Assembly: GCF_963667555.1 (NCBI RefSeq)
Contig: NZ_OY763421.1
Span: forward strand, 2,931,562 to 2,995,561
From: an uncultured Methanolobus sp.
Lineage (GTDB): Archaea; Halobacteriota; Methanosarcinia; Methanosarcinales; Methanosarcinaceae
Direction of reading: 5' to 3'
Length of the DNA: 64,000 nucleotides
Both the position numbers and the translations under genes were made by a program. This document shows, in pieces, positions 34,240 to 43,737 of the stretch. The notes beneath the pieces are model-generated. The model was not told the origin of the DNA and ran no database searches. It was given only the letters and a program-made list of their open reading frames with translations. Every line of letters begins with the position of its first letter. The first letter of the stretch is position 1.

Positions 34240-35961
34240 TTAATTGTCTACAAGTTCATGCAGGTCATGCTCAAGATATTTTGCATGGCTCATGTCTATG
34301 AGCTTCTGGCAAACGTCATCTGGATTTCCATCCATTGTGATCTCTGCATCATCCAGAAGAATTGCTCTGTGCGCAGCTTCCCTTACAAAATCGGTATGGT
34401 GGCTTACAAACACAATTGTAGTGCCGAATTTCCTGTTTATGTTCTTCAGGGAATTGGTTACGTCCCTGAGTGTTACAGGGTCAAGGTCACCAAATGGTTC
34501 GTCAAGCATGAGTATTTCAGGACTTGTGACAAGTGCCAGTGCTATGTATGCCCTGACATGTTCTCCACCACTGATCTGGTATGGTGTTTTGTCCAGAATT
34601 GACATTGGAAGGTCGAGAGTTTCAAAAACCTCTGCTGCCTGTGTGTCAACTGTACCTTTGGTGATCGCAGGGAAAAGTTTTGCGTAAATATCTATGGATA
34701 AGCCAATCTCGCGAAGTGTCTTGTCCTTTTCTTCTTCTGTCACTTCTGTAATTCTGTAAAGAATGTCAAGATTCTCATCAGATATTCCATATTCTGCAGC
34801 TTTCTGTCTTGCATAGTCCAGGGACCCTTCTCCTTTCAGGCGAAGTTTGAATGCAAGCTGATCTCTAATGGTGGAATGTGGTGACAGCGTGAATTCCTGG
34901 TGCATAATGCTCATCTTTCTGCGAAGATCCAGGCGCTGGATGGTAAAATCAATAATGTTGAGCCACTTTCCTTCATGCAGGTAAGTGATCTCTCCTTCTT
35001 TAGGGAACCTGAGTCCCTCTATCATTTTGAGCAGTGTTGTCTTTCCGGAACCGGATGGTCCGATGAGAGCTGTGATCTCTCCCTTGTTTATGTCAAGGGA
35101 AAGATTATCGAATTTCAGGACTTCTCCTACACGCAGGAGTGCAAAGCGGTTTGAAAGTCCTCTTACTTTTATGACAGGTTCCTTGCTGGTTATTTCTGCA
35201 AGAGGTGTCTGCTCTTTAATATCCTTGAGGAAATGTTTCAGCACACTTTTAGCTTCTCCGGTTTCAACAACCTTTCCTTCTTCAAGGTAAACGACCTTGT
35301 CTGCAAGGTAAAGGTGGATCTCCGGCAGGTGTGAAACAACTATAATAGGAATGTTAAGTTCTTTCCTGATGTCCTTTATGACATCAAGCATCTCCTGTTT
35401 TGTACCGGGGTCTGTCATTGTTACCGGTTCATCAAGGAGTAGAAGTTTAGGTTTTGCTGCAAGCTGTCGGGCAAGTATGAGTCTCTGTTTCTCGCCACCA
35501 CTTAACAGGTTTGATGAATGTTGTGCCTTATGTTCAAGCCTGACAAGACGCATGTAGTACATCGCTTCTTCATAAATTCCGTCATAATGGATTGCTTCAG
35601 GCTCAGGGATTCCTTCATGACCTTCTACGAGGAAGTAAAGTCTGCGGACAATATTCTCAATAGCAGGTCCGTTCCATAGTCCGAAATTACGCTGGAGGTG
35701 TATTGCACTGTTGTGGGTCAGGAATTTTGTCTTTTCCCTGTCAGGGTTTGGTTCTATCCTTTCCCCATTAAGCTCGAAGTAACCCGAATCAAAGTCCTCA
35801 ATACCACGAAGTATCTTCAATATAGTAGTCTTACCACTGCCGCTCTTTCCGGTTATTCCTAAAATCTCGCCGTCTGCAACATTAAAACTGACATTGTCAA
35901 GGACTCTTTTTTTTACGCCATTGACCTGGTATTCTTTTACGATATTCTGTACTTCAAGCAT
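34240..35961 (-). CDS. atwA: Methyl-coenzyme M reductase activation component A2
   Basis: 573 residues, two fused ABC ATPase domains without membrane segments. Domain 1: Walker A 'GKSGSGKTT' near 35, signature 'LLSGGEKQR', Walker B 'LLLLDEPV'. Domain 2: 'GPSGSGKTT' near 305, 'ISGGEHVRA', 'LMLDEPFGDLD'. This tandem, soluble form is that of component A2, which uses ATP to help reduce the nickel of coenzyme F430 and activate methyl-CoM reductase. The ATG at 35961 is preferred to the TTG six bases upstream because GGAGG stands seven bases before it. A soluble translation-factor-type ABC protein is the alternative, but insertions around each Walker site fit A2 better. Confidence 0.85.
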   Translation of the reverse strand: MLEVQNIVKEYQVNGVKKRVLDNVSFNVADGEILGITGKSGSGKTTILKILRGIEDFDSGYFELNGERIEPNPDREKTKFLTHNSAIHLQRNFGLWNGPAIENIVRRLYFLVEGHEGIPEPEAIHYDGIYEEAMYYMRLVRLEHKAQHSSNLLSGGEKQRLILARQLAAKPKLLLLDEPVTMTDPGTKQEMLDVIKDIRKELNIPIIVVSHLPEIHLYLADKVVYLEEGKVVETGEAKSVLKHFLKDIKEQTPLAEITSKEPVIKVRGLSNRFALLRVGEVLKFDNLSLDINKGEITALIGPSGSGKTTLLKMIEGLRFPKEGEITYLHEGKWLNIIDFTIQRLDLRRKMSIMHQEFTLSPHSTIRDQLAFKLRLKGEGSLDYARQKAAEYGISDENLDILYRITEVTEEEKDKTLREIGLSIDIYAKLFPAITKGTVDTQAAEVFETLDLPMSILDKTPYQISGGEHVRAYIALALVTSPEILMLDEPFGDLDPVTLRDVTNSLKNINRKFGTTIVFVSHHTDFVREAAHRAILLDDAEITMDGNPDDVCQKLIDMSHAKYLEHDLHELVDN

Positions 35962-36050
35962 TGTCAAACCTCCATGGTTATTTCGGTCTGAAGGTAAATA
36001 ACAGATTATTAATTGTAATTAATAACCTATAGAAAAGGAAAATCCTTCAA

Positions 36051-36794
36051 TTAATTCTTTATTGCTGAAACCAGCTCTTCTATCTTGGCAGTGACGTTGG
36101 AACTCTCTTCCAGGATAGTTCCTGTAACTATCATATCCGCTCCTGCAAGGGCGCACATTTTTGCAGTCTTTCCATCACGGATTCCTCCGCCAACGATAAG
36201 TTTGTTGTCGCCAAGGACGTGTTTGACCGCACCTATCATTTCCGGTGTAACTGGTGAGTCTGCACCAGATCCTGCTTCAAGATAGGTATAGTGCATACCA
36301 AGATATTTCCCTGCCAGTGCATATGCTACTGCAAGTTCTGGTTTGCGTTTTGGTATGAGCTTTGCATCACCGACCCAACCAACAGTTCCTCCCGGTTCTA
36401 CTATTATATATGCCATGGAGATGGGTTCAATCCCGCTTTTGTAAACGACAGGAGCACCCATTGCCTGATTGGTGGTGATATAGTTGATATCACGGGAATT
36501 GAGCAAGCTCATGAAAAATATAGCGTCAGCATGCTTGCTGACACCTGATGCATTTCCCGGGAACAATATTGTAGGCTTATCTGTTCTCTCTTTAATTTTA
36601 AGGAGCGTCTGGTCAAGCAGCACTCCTCCGGCTCCAGTGGAACCACCGACCATTATAGCATCCGTTCCTCCAAGTGCAGCTGCATGAGCTATCTCTGCAG
36701 CCTGATCCGGGGTTTGTGATGCCGGGTCGATAAGTGTCAAGTGAACTGTACCTTCGCTTTCAGCGATCTTATTAAGGTACTCTTCCACTTGCAT
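36051..36794 (-). CDS. Geranylgeranylglyceryl phosphate synthase
   Basis: 247 residues from the ATG at 36794 (an upstream extension overlaps the L40e gene in another frame and is rejected). TIM-barrel family PcrB/GGGPS: 'HLTLIDPASQT' at the N-terminus, 'AIMVGGSTGAGG', 'FPGNASGVS', 'YLEAGSGADSPVTPEMI' and 'LIVGGGIRDGKTA', the last forming the phosphate site. It joins geranylgeranyl diphosphate to glycerol-1-phosphate, the first ether bond of archaeal lipids, at the membrane surface. It starts eight bases after the L40e stop, so the two are co-transcribed. Confidence 0.92.
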   Translation of the reverse strand: MQVEEYLNKIAESEGTVHLTLIDPASQTPDQAAEIAHAAALGGTDAIMVGGSTGAGGVLLDQTLLKIKERTDKPTILFPGNASGVSKHADAIFFMSLLNSRDINYITTNQAMGAPVVYKSGIEPISMAYIIVEPGGTVGWVGDAKLIPKRKPELAVAYALAGKYLGMHYTYLEAGSGADSPVTPEMIGAVKHVLGDNKLIVGGGIRDGKTAKMCALAGADMIVTGTILEESSNVTAKIEELVSAIKN

Positions 36795-36802
36795 GAGAAC
36801 GA

Positions 36803-36952
36803 TCAGCCACCCTTTGATTCCTTGGACTTCATGCGCAGGCTTTTGCCGCCGCATTTTCTGCATCTTGTTGCACGTACTGCATTGCGAGCATTGCAGTCCA
36901 TACAGATCTTCTTAATCAGTATTCTGTTTTCAGCTTCTGGAAATCTTGCCAT
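36803..36952 (-). CDS. rpl40e: 50S ribosomal protein L40e
   Basis: 49 residues: [12 protein letters not shown], then a zinc ribbon with 'CMDCNARN' and 'RCRKCGG' (four Cys), and a basic tail '[13 protein letters not shown]'. Size, Cys spacing and basic composition are those of archaeal L40e, a large-subunit ribosomal protein. It has a GGTG ribosome site and is followed by the GGGP synthase gene. Easily missed because of its length. Confidence 0.93.
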   Translation of the reverse strand: MARFPEAENRILIKKICMDCNARNAVRATRCRKCGGKSLRMKSKESKGG

Positions 36953-37160
36953 TATTTTTCACCTGAATGATTATGATATGTAATTAGGATAATAGGCTGC
37001 TTACATGATGCTCAAAACATATAATTGTTTTGGCAAATTCCAACCTCATTTCATGTCCTATTGAATAGTTCTGAGACTACGTTCTATGGTATAAACATTG
37101 CTGCTAATTTCTACAAAACAGGATTAACTATTTATCAAATATAATCATTAATAATGAACG

Positions 37161-37826
37161 ATGGCTATGTCAAATGAGGATAAAGAACAAAAAAGACAGG
37201 AATGGTATGAAAGAGTCAAAAAAGAGGGCAAGCTCAAAAGGGATCCAAAAGAGGAGCATGATGCAAAACTGAAGACCCTGCAAAATCCTGTCAGAAGGAA
37301 CATCATCAAAAGCCTGAATGAAAAGAAGATGACATTCGACGAACTAAAGGCTGAGTTCAACCTTGACAGCATGCCGTTGAAGCTGCACCTTGGAATGCTT
37401 GAGGATATTCTGTTCGTTGAAAAAGAGGATGATACAACTTACATTATCACCCCACGCGGCGAAGACTATCTTGAAGCTGCGGACACCAATACTGAACCAA
37501 AAGATGACCTGAAGAAAAGATGGCAGCAGTGGCACGATAAAGCAGAGAAAGAAGGCAAGCTCAAGGCAAATCCCACGGAGGATCACAAAGCTGGTTTGAA
37601 AGCCATGCAGAATCCTACCCGCAGGCACATTGTCGAAAGTCTGGGTGAAGGAAAGATGACCTATGATGAGGTCAAGGCAAAGTTCGACCTTAACGATATG
37701 CAGGCTAAACTAAATCTCGATATGCTTGTGGATACGCTCTACATTGAAAAAGAGGGTGATACAACTTACGTTCTCACACCACGCGGTGAGGCATTCCTTG
37801 CGAATGTGGATCATCATCACCTTTAA
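37161..37826 (+). CDS. Protein of two tandem ArsR-like winged-helix units
   Basis: 221 residues made of an internal duplication. Unit 1 about 5-110 and unit 2 about 117-220 align throughout: 'KEGKLKRDPKEEHDAKLKTLQNPVRR' versus 'KEGKLKANPTEDHKAGLKAMQNPTRR', 'EKKMTFDELKAEFNLDSM' versus 'EGKMTYDEVKAKFDLNDM', ending 'TTYIITPRGEDYLEAAD' versus 'TTYVLTPRGEAFLANVD'. Each contains an ArsR/HTH_20-type winged helix and a basic N-terminal helix. A single chain carrying both halves could bind DNA as a pseudo-dimer. No metal-site Cys is seen. Start may be 37161 or the ATG at 37167. Regulated target unknown. Confidence 0.75.
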   Translation: MAMSNEDKEQKRQEWYERVKKEGKLKRDPKEEHDAKLKTLQNPVRRNIIKSLNEKKMTFDELKAEFNLDSMPLKLHLGMLEDILFVEKEDDTTYIITPRGEDYLEAADTNTEPKDDLKKRWQQWHDKAEKEGKLKANPTEDHKAGLKAMQNPTRRHIVESLGEGKMTYDEVKAKFDLNDMQAKLNLDMLVDTLYIEKEGDTTYVLTPRGEAFLANVDHHHL

Positions 37827-37912
37827 CACCAACTAATAAGCGTTCAAGCCTGAAAATCAGTAATGAACCACTAATAAGTGGATTTTAGTCAAATCAATAA
37901 AAAAGATTTCAA

Positions 37913-37937
37913 ATGGGGTTACAACCCCATTTTTTTA
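37913..37937. terminator. Bidirectional hairpin terminator
   Basis: ATGGGGTT-AC-AACCCCAT (37913-37930) with T7 after it on the plus strand and A-rich sequence before it giving T-rich RNA on the minus strand. It separates the convergent winged-helix gene and gatB. Confidence 0.75.
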
Positions 37938-37953
37938 GTTTCGTGTTTTATGC

Positions 37954-39375
37954 TTATTCATTCAGTTTAGCAAGCACTTTCTCTCTTGCTTCACGTGCAT
38001 CGGCACGTCCTTTTGTTTTCTGCATGACCTTACCCACGATGAAGTTAAGGGATTTTTCCTTTCCTCCAAGGTAGTCTGCCACTGCTTCAGGGTTCTCAGC
38101 AATTGCTTCTTCAACCGCTGTTGCAACGATGTCATCTTCCACCTTGAGAAGACCTTTCTTTTCGACAATATCCAGTGGCTTGCCACCGTCATCAAGGACT
38201 GTGCGTATGATCTCAACACCACTTTGTTCTGTAATCTTGTTACCTGTCACAAGTTCGACAACAGCAACAATGTCCTCAACTGTGAAAGCATCGATGCTGA
38301 GTTCACGGTAGTTGAGTTCGCCCTTTAGGATGTCAGAAACCCAGACAGCCGCATCCTTCGGGTCAACCTTTGCTGCGACCTCTTCAAAGAAGTTTGCCAC
38401 CTTGATCTCAGTGGTGAGTGCTCTTGCATGGGTCTCTCCAAGGCCGTACTGCTCCATGAAGCGCTCTCTCTTGGCATCTGGAAGTTCCGGCAGTGTCTCG
38501 CGCACATTTGGTACTCTGTCAGCCACTCTGAGTGGTACAAGATCAGGTTCAGGGAAGTAACGGTAGTCATTCTCTGTTTCCTTGGTACGCATGGAAAGTG
38601 TCACGCCTCTGGCTTCATCAAAGTGCCTGGTTTCTAGTGTAATCTCGCCACCACGTCTGATATGGTTCTTCTGCCTCATTATCTCGTAGAGAAGTGCCCT
38701 CTCGGCTCCCTTGAATGATGAGATGTTCTTAACCTCGACACGCTCACCCATGAATACGGAAACGTTTGCATCCACTCTCATGGCTCCTTCAAGGTCACCA
38801 TCAAATACGTCAAGGTAATCGAGTATGCTTCTAAGCTTGTCAAGGTAGCGCCTTGCTTCCTTTGGGCTTCTCATATCCGGTTCACTGACAATTTCGATAA
38901 GTGTCATTCCTGAACGGTTGTAGTTAATGAGTGTGCCTTTTGACTTGTCAATGCTTCCCATGTGCTGAAGTCTTCCAGGATCCTCTTCCATATGAGCACG
39001 TGTAATTCCAATGACACGTTCTCCGTCCTCACCCTCAATGATGATTTTTCCTTCGCCTGCTATCGGGAAATCATACTGGGTTGTCTGGAATCCTTTTGGA
39101 AGGTCAGGATAGTAGTAGTTCTTCCTGTGGAACTGGGTCTGCTCCACAATGCTACAGTTAAGTGCAAGACCTATCTTTATTGCATATTCAACTGCCTTTT
39201 CGTTGATGACAGGCAGTGAACCTGGAAGTCCGAGGCATACTGGACATACGTGGGTGTTTGGTTCGGAGTCATGGTATTTTGTGGAACATCCACAGAACAG
39301 CTTTGTGTTGAGCTTGTTGAGCTGGACGTGAACTTCAAGTCCGATCCTTACTCCATCAGGGTTTTCGTATACCAT
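37954..39375 (-). CDS. gatB: Aspartyl/glutamyl-tRNA amidotransferase subunit B
   Basis: 473 residues. 'GLEVHVQLNTKLFCGCS' style start, zinc site 'CGC...CPVCLGLPGSLPVIN', 'RKNYYYPDLPKGFQTTQYD', 'EDPGRLQH', and a YqeY-like C-terminal helical domain. GatB binds the misacylated tRNA and phosphorylates the acyl group; with GatA and GatC it converts Asp-tRNA(Asn) or Glu-tRNA(Gln). Order gatC-gatA-gatB on the minus strand; its start overlaps the last base of gatA. Archaea also have GatDE for Gln, so this is mainly the Asn route. Confidence 0.95.
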   Translation of the reverse strand: MVYENPDGVRIGLEVHVQLNKLNTKLFCGCSTKYHDSEPNTHVCPVCLGLPGSLPVINEKAVEYAIKIGLALNCSIVEQTQFHRKNYYYPDLPKGFQTTQYDFPIAGEGKIIIEGEDGERVIGITRAHMEEDPGRLQHMGSIDKSKGTLINYNRSGMTLIEIVSEPDMRSPKEARRYLDKLRSILDYLDVFDGDLEGAMRVDANVSVFMGERVEVKNISSFKGAERALLYEIMRQKNHIRRGGEITLETRHFDEARGVTLSMRTKETENDYRYFPEPDLVPLRVADRVPNVRETLPELPDAKRERFMEQYGLGETHARALTTEIKVANFFEEVAAKVDPKDAAVWVSDILKGELNYRELSIDAFTVEDIVAVVELVTGNKITEQSGVEIIRTVLDDGGKPLDIVEKKGLLKVEDDIVATAVEEAIAENPEAVADYLGGKEKSLNFIVGKVMQKTKGRADAREAREKVLAKLNE

Positions 39376-40802
39376 TATGCCACCTCCGGAGGTCTGGCTT
39401 TGTTGTGATCGGTATTCTGTTCGAAACTGTAAGCTGCCTTGATTATCGTGTTCTCATCGAAGTGCTTACCAATTATCTGAAGTCCCACAGGCATTCCATC
39501 TGCAAGTCCACATGGAACTGAGATAGATGGCACACCTGCAAGGTTGATTGGTACTGTGTTGACATCAGCAAGGTAAAGTGAAAGTGGGTCATCTATCTTC
39601 TCGCCAATCTTGAATGCAGGTGCAGGCATTGTTGGTGCCATGAGTACATCAACATTATCAAGAGCCCGGTCAAAGTCCTGCTTCACAAGTGTCCTTACCT
39701 GAAGTGCCTTAAGATAGTACTTGTCGTGATAACCTGCTGAAAGTGCATAGGTTCCAAGAAGTATTCTGCGTTTTACTTCTGGACCAAAGCCTTCTGCACG
39801 GGTCTTTGATGCCATGACGTGCCAGTTATCTCCATCAACACGGTGTCCAAATCTTGTTCCGTCAAAACGTGCGAGGTTTGATGATGCCTCGCTCATGGCT
39901 ATAATATAATATGATGCAAGGGCATATTTGGTGTGTGGCATGGATACCTTCTCGTAGGTAGCTCCCATGTCCTCGAATTTTGATATTGAGTCCCACACTG
40001 CCTTTTCGACATTCTCATCGATGCCCTCTCCGAAGTACTCTTCAGGAACACCTATCTTCATGCCTTTCACATCGTCTTTTAGAGCATCGCTGTAAGTGTT
40101 CTCCCTGTTGATGGATGTGCTGTCCCTGTTGTCGTAACCTGCTACAACGTCCATGATGGTTGCGATGTCTGCTACGTTTGTTGCAAGAGGACCGATCTGC
40201 TCCAGTGAGTTTGCGTAGGAGATAAGTCCGTACCTTGAGATGCATCCGTAGGTTGGCTTAAGTCCTACCACTCCACAGTATGCTGCAGGACACCTGACTG
40301 AACCTCCTGTGTCAGAACCAAGTGACACAGGTACTTCACCTGCTGCAACGACTGCTGCACTGCCACCGGATGAACCTCCTGGCACTCTGTCCATATCCCA
40401 TGGATTGAATGTTGGTCCGTAGTAGCTTGATTCAGTAGAAGTTCCCATGGCGAACTCGTCCATGTTCGTCTTTCCGAGAATTACTGCGCCTGCTGCCTTC
40501 AACTTCTCAATGACATGTGCATCGTATGGTGGCACATATCCCTGAAGTATTTTTGATGAGCAGGTTGTAGAGAGTCCCTTTGTGGAAATATTCTCCTTGA
40601 TTGCAATTGGCACACCTGCAAGAGGGCCTTCGTGACCGTTTGCGTCTATCTCGCGGGCTGTGTTGATAGCCTCGTCAGAGACTGTGGTGAATCCGTTTAT
40701 CCTGCTCTTGCCAATGGTTTCAAGGTAAGAGGCTGTGACCTCTTCGGCTGAAGAGTCTGCAATTTTCTGTCTGATGCCTGAAATGTCTGTCCATGCTGCC
40801 AT
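39375..40802 (-). CDS. gatA: Aspartyl/glutamyl-tRNA amidotransferase subunit A
   Basis: 475 residues, amidase-signature enzyme. Ser-cisSer-Lys triad: Lys in 'VPIAIKENI', cis-Ser and Ser in 'PGGSSGGSAA' and 'SLGSDTGGSVRCPAAYCG'. GatA frees ammonia from glutamine or asparagine for use by GatB. It begins nine bases after gatC and ends one base into gatB, a tight translational unit. Confidence 0.95.
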   Translation of the reverse strand: MAAWTDISGIRQKIADSSAEEVTASYLETIGKSRINGFTTVSDEAINTAREIDANGHEGPLAGVPIAIKENISTKGLSTTCSSKILQGYVPPYDAHVIEKLKAAGAVILGKTNMDEFAMGTSTESSYYGPTFNPWDMDRVPGGSSGGSAAVVAAGEVPVSLGSDTGGSVRCPAAYCGVVGLKPTYGCISRYGLISYANSLEQIGPLATNVADIATIMDVVAGYDNRDSTSINRENTYSDALKDDVKGMKIGVPEEYFGEGIDENVEKAVWDSISKFEDMGATYEKVSMPHTKYALASYYIIAMSEASSNLARFDGTRFGHRVDGDNWHVMASKTRAEGFGPEVKRRILLGTYALSAGYHDKYYLKALQVRTLVKQDFDRALDNVDVLMAPTMPAPAFKIGEKIDDPLSLYLADVNTVPINLAGVPSISVPCGLADGMPVGLQIIGKHFDENTIIKAAYSFEQNTDHNKARPPEVA

Positions 40803-40811
40803 TTGTCCACC

Positions 40812-41093
40812 TCACATAATCTTCGGAGCTTTGAAGTTTCCTTCCTGCTTGTGTTCGGTGTTTGCCAGCACTTCTTCCTGTGGCATCGATTCTGTGACTT
40901 CGTCTTTCCTGAACACGTTCACAATGTCCGCTACGTGGTATGTCGGCTCTACGCCTTCAGTGTCGACCTCATCAAGCTGCCCGAAATAGTCCAGTACGGA
41001 GTTGAGCTTCTCAGCATACGCATCAGATTCCTTTGCATCGATCTCGATACGTGCGAGCCAGCCTACGTGTTCTACCTCTTCTTTAGTGATCAT
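40812..41093 (-). CDS. gatC: Aspartyl/glutamyl-tRNA amidotransferase subunit C
   Basis: 93 residues. 'ITKEEVEHVGWLARIEID', 'YAEKLNSVLDYFGQLDEVDTEGVEPTYH' and 'VFRKDEV' are the GatC signature; it wraps round GatA and links it to GatB. First gene of the operon. Confidence 0.92.
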   Translation of the reverse strand: MITKEEVEHVGWLARIEIDAKESDAYAEKLNSVLDYFGQLDEVDTEGVEPTYHVADIVNVFRKDEVTESMPQEEVLANTEHKQEGNFKAPKIM

Positions 41094-41251
41094 CGTAAGT
41101 TCCTCTAGTTAAATAGGGTATAGTTATAAAATGTAATAATTTAAGTCTTAGAAAAGCAGGCGATTATATTAAAAATGTTGGTTAAGCAGTTTGCTCATGT
41201 CTGGCAGAATATGAATATGATTAATCGTGGATCATGAATATTTGAAGTGAA

Positions 41252-41410
41252 CCCGAAGGGTCCGGCGAAGCCGGCATTTTCCAATAAGATGAAACTAAAT
41301 TTTTATATAGTACTTTTTGATACTTTCTTCGCAGACATTATGTATCTTTTTTTGGCACAAATGAACTACTCTTCTGTATGTTGCCATAGGAATGTGCCGC
41401 CTTCGGCGGT
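41252..41410. repeat. Two-copy 160-bp intergenic element, copy 2
   Basis: Same ends as 24278-24440: CCCGAAGGG, then CCGGCGAAGCCGG and TTTTCCAA on the left, GGAATGTGCCGCCTTCGGCGG on the right; the left-to-right hairpin distance differs by two bases. It occupies the gap between gatC and the DUF1232 gene, which holds no other gene. The two copies are in the same orientation. Confidence 0.6.
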
Positions 41411-41560
41411 TGGTTATTTTGTTTTCAGATTACCGGCTGTTTTTGTGTATCTCATATAAAGTAAATTATTCAGGGTCGATTTTTTCTCCGATTGATATAT
41501 TAATTCTAAATACTATTATTAATCAACAAATTTCTGTAAAACAATAGGGAGCAAGATAAA

Positions 41561-41893
41561 GTGGGCATAATAACGTTCATCCTGAAAGCAATACTTAAAG
41601 AACGCTTCTACAAACTGCAATTGCACACAAAGACATTATCCATTGCCAGCAAACGCTCTGACCTGCCAATTTATACAAGGTTGCTTGCAGCTTTTGTCAC
41701 TATCTATATTCTAAGTCCAATTGACCTCATTCCAAGTTTCATCCCTGTCATTGGTGTTATGGATGATATCATTCTGATTCCTCTGGCATTGATACTTGCC
41801 ATCAAGATGATTCCCAAACCTATCATGAATGAGTGCAGACACATGGCAGAATGTGAACTTTCCCCAAAGTCCACTTCAGGTTCTGTCTCTTAA
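41561..41893 (+). CDS. DUF1232 (YkvA-like) membrane protein
   Basis: 110 residues from a GTG start, with a GGAG about ten bases upstream. The DUF1232 signature 'SPIDLIPSFIPVIGVMDDI' (about 50-70) joins two hydrophobic helices. Proteins of this family are small membrane proteins of unknown function. The start of the following methyltransferase is 47 bases downstream. Confidence 0.8.
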   Translation: MGIITFILKAILKERFYKLQLHTKTLSIASKRSDLPIYTRLLAAFVTIYILSPIDLIPSFIPVIGVMDDIILIPLALILAIKMIPKPIMNECRHMAECELSPKSTSGSVS

Positions 41894-41939
41894 GTTTCAT
41901 TCCGTTTGCATAAAGCACTGAAAGGAGTTTTTTGGGATT

Positions 41940-42617
41940 ATGAGCAAACATGAAAACCCGTGGATAGATGTTGAAGGCGAGGATATTCCGGCAACGATTA
42001 AACTTGACCCTGTCGTCTTCAGATACACTCGCCCCGATGCCCATGTTCTTGATGTTGGGTGTGCCACAGGAAAAGTGAGCATAGAACTGGCATCACATGA
42101 GTTTTCGGTTACAAGTATTGACATCAACCACGATGCTCTGGAAATGACTGCAAAAGCTGCCACCGAAAGTGATATTCCGATTACACCTGCATTTGCAAGA
42201 GCCACAGCCGTTGCTCTTCCATTTACAGATGGAAGTTTTGATGTTGTAATTATGCAGGCTTTTCTTACAGTTGTGGTTACAAAGGACGACCGCCTGACAA
42301 TTGTACGTGAAGCCTGTCGTGTCCTTAAACCTGATGGCTATCTGTACATTGCAGATTTCGGACAGACATGGCATTCGCAAATCTATCGGGAACGTTACCT
42401 CAGGGATCTGCCGGTGACAAGGGAAGAGGGTTCATTCTTAGCTTACGATGAGAAGACTGGCGAGGTTGCATATACTGCCCACCATTTTACCGAGAAAGAG
42501 CTGGTGTTCCTGTTGATCGAGAGTGGGTTTGAGGTAGAGTTTTTCAAAAGAGATACATTTGTGACAAGAACAGGGAATCGGGTTAACGGGTTTGTTTTGG
42601 TTGGGAAAAAGAGTTGA
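41940..42617 (+). CDS. SAM-dependent methyltransferase (class I)
   Basis: 225 residues. SAM-binding 'HVLDVGCATGKVSIEL' about 36-51, acidic loop 'TSIDINHDAL', and motif IV 'SFDVVIMQAFLTVV'. Methyltransf_11/25 type; substrate unknown. Its 3' end ('FKRDTFVTRTGNRVNGFVLVGKK') recurs as an orphan fragment at 43738-43815 on the same strand, beyond the transglutaminase-like gene. Confidence 0.85.
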   Translation: MSKHENPWIDVEGEDIPATIKLDPVVFRYTRPDAHVLDVGCATGKVSIELASHEFSVTSIDINHDALEMTAKAATESDIPITPAFARATAVALPFTDGSFDVVIMQAFLTVVVTKDDRLTIVREACRVLKPDGYLYIADFGQTWHSQIYRERYLRDLPVTREEGSFLAYDEKTGEVAYTAHHFTEKELVFLLIESGFEVEFFKRDTFVTRTGNRVNGFVLVGKKS

Positions 42618-42667
42618 TAATTTTCTTAATATGTACAGAATATTAATATGAGAAAGAAGATAAAATA

Positions 42668-43552
42668 TCAATAATAACTGGAAGGTACAGAATACCAATT
42701 ATCAGGTGCGTTTCCAGTGCATGAACTTACATCAATGATGTATTCATTGTTATAATAATACCAGATCTCTGTCACAGAGTAGTTTTCATCCCGGAAGTAA
42801 TCGAAGTCAATATCTTCGTAATTGTCGGGATAGACCACTTCCTCAAGGTCATCGTCATAGCGCGGACCTACTGTGGCATCCACAGGGAACCATTCCCCAT
42901 CCTCGTAGACTTCGATCCATGCATGTCCGCCATTAATATTACTGCCAGTAACCTGACCCATAACAACCCTTAAGGTCTCTTCATCATATTCACCGGAGCC
43001 GATCAGTAACGATGCAAGAGTATTGGCCTGTTCGGTACAATCACTTACGATCTCACCTGGCACAGGGTTTGAATCGAAGTTCGGAGTATCTTGCAGAAAC
43101 TCCGTAGGAGTGAGCCATCCATCAGGCTGGTTGTTGAGGGTAGCATCAGAAACCCATATCCATGAAACTGCAGCCTCATATATCTCATCTGCGTCATCAA
43201 GATCTTCATCCCTAAGATAGTCCTGCACAGCATCAGCGTATGGTGTTACATATTCCTGAACCCGTAAATCACCTGTCGTTTCAGGAGGATTAGCCTGAAT
43301 AAAATCTTTGAGTTCTTTTTTGTCAGCCGTTTCCTGCTGTATACATGGAACCGGTTCCATTCGGATATTTTCTGAAAGAGCGTTTGAAGGAACGGCATTA
43401 ATTGTATCTTCTGACTTAATATTGTCTGAAACATTTTCTTCTAGAGATACAGAAGAAAAAGATGTGCTTGGATCATTTTCCCCATCAGATACAGCATAGA
43501 CTAAAAACATCAGTATTGCTACCAGGAAAATAAGAAGTATCGATTTTTTCAT
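42668..43552 (-). CDS. Secreted transglutaminase-like protein (paralogue)
   Basis: 294 residues from the ATG at 43552, chosen because it gives a signal peptide MKKSILLIFLVAILMFL; the longer frame adds 20 residues without merit. The transglutaminase-like domain has Cys in 'SDCTEQAN', His in 'GGHAWIEV' and Asp in 'PVDATVG'. It matches the protein at 2456 along the catalytic half but lacks the Gln/Asn-rich linker, so the linker is dispensable or newly gained. Extracellular peptidase or cross-linking role is an inference. Convergent with the methyltransferase at 41940. Confidence 0.8.
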   Translation of the reverse strand: MKKSILLIFLVAILMFLVYAVSDGENDPSTSFSSVSLEENVSDNIKSEDTINAVPSNALSENIRMEPVPCIQQETADKKELKDFIQANPPETTGDLRVQEYVTPYADAVQDYLRDEDLDDADEIYEAAVSWIWVSDATLNNQPDGWLTPTEFLQDTPNFDSNPVPGEIVSDCTEQANTLASLLIGSGEYDEETLRVVMGQVTGSNINGGHAWIEVYEDGEWFPVDATVGPRYDDDLEEVVYPDNYEDIDFDYFRDENYSVTEIWYYYNNEYIIDVSSCTGNAPDNWYSVPSSYY

Positions 43553-43737
43553 GTATTTAGCCCACGTTGACCAAATGAATTCTGTTTGGTATGTTACCCA
43601 TAGTGGCGTCATTTTATATAATTTTAGTTATCGCTATAATAAATTACTAGTTATGGTTAAAATTAGCCATGCGAAGCATTTTGCAGCTTCACATGGAAAA
43701 ACAATTCCTTCTCAAGAGAAAAACTTTATTCGTATCG

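Noticed and set aside
34240..35961. Ordinary ABC importer ATPase
   Set aside because: Two fused soluble ATPase domains with insertions and no permease nearby fit component A2 better.
36795..36863. N-terminal extension of GGGP synthase
   Set aside because: It lies over the L40e coding sequence in another frame and is not part of the family.
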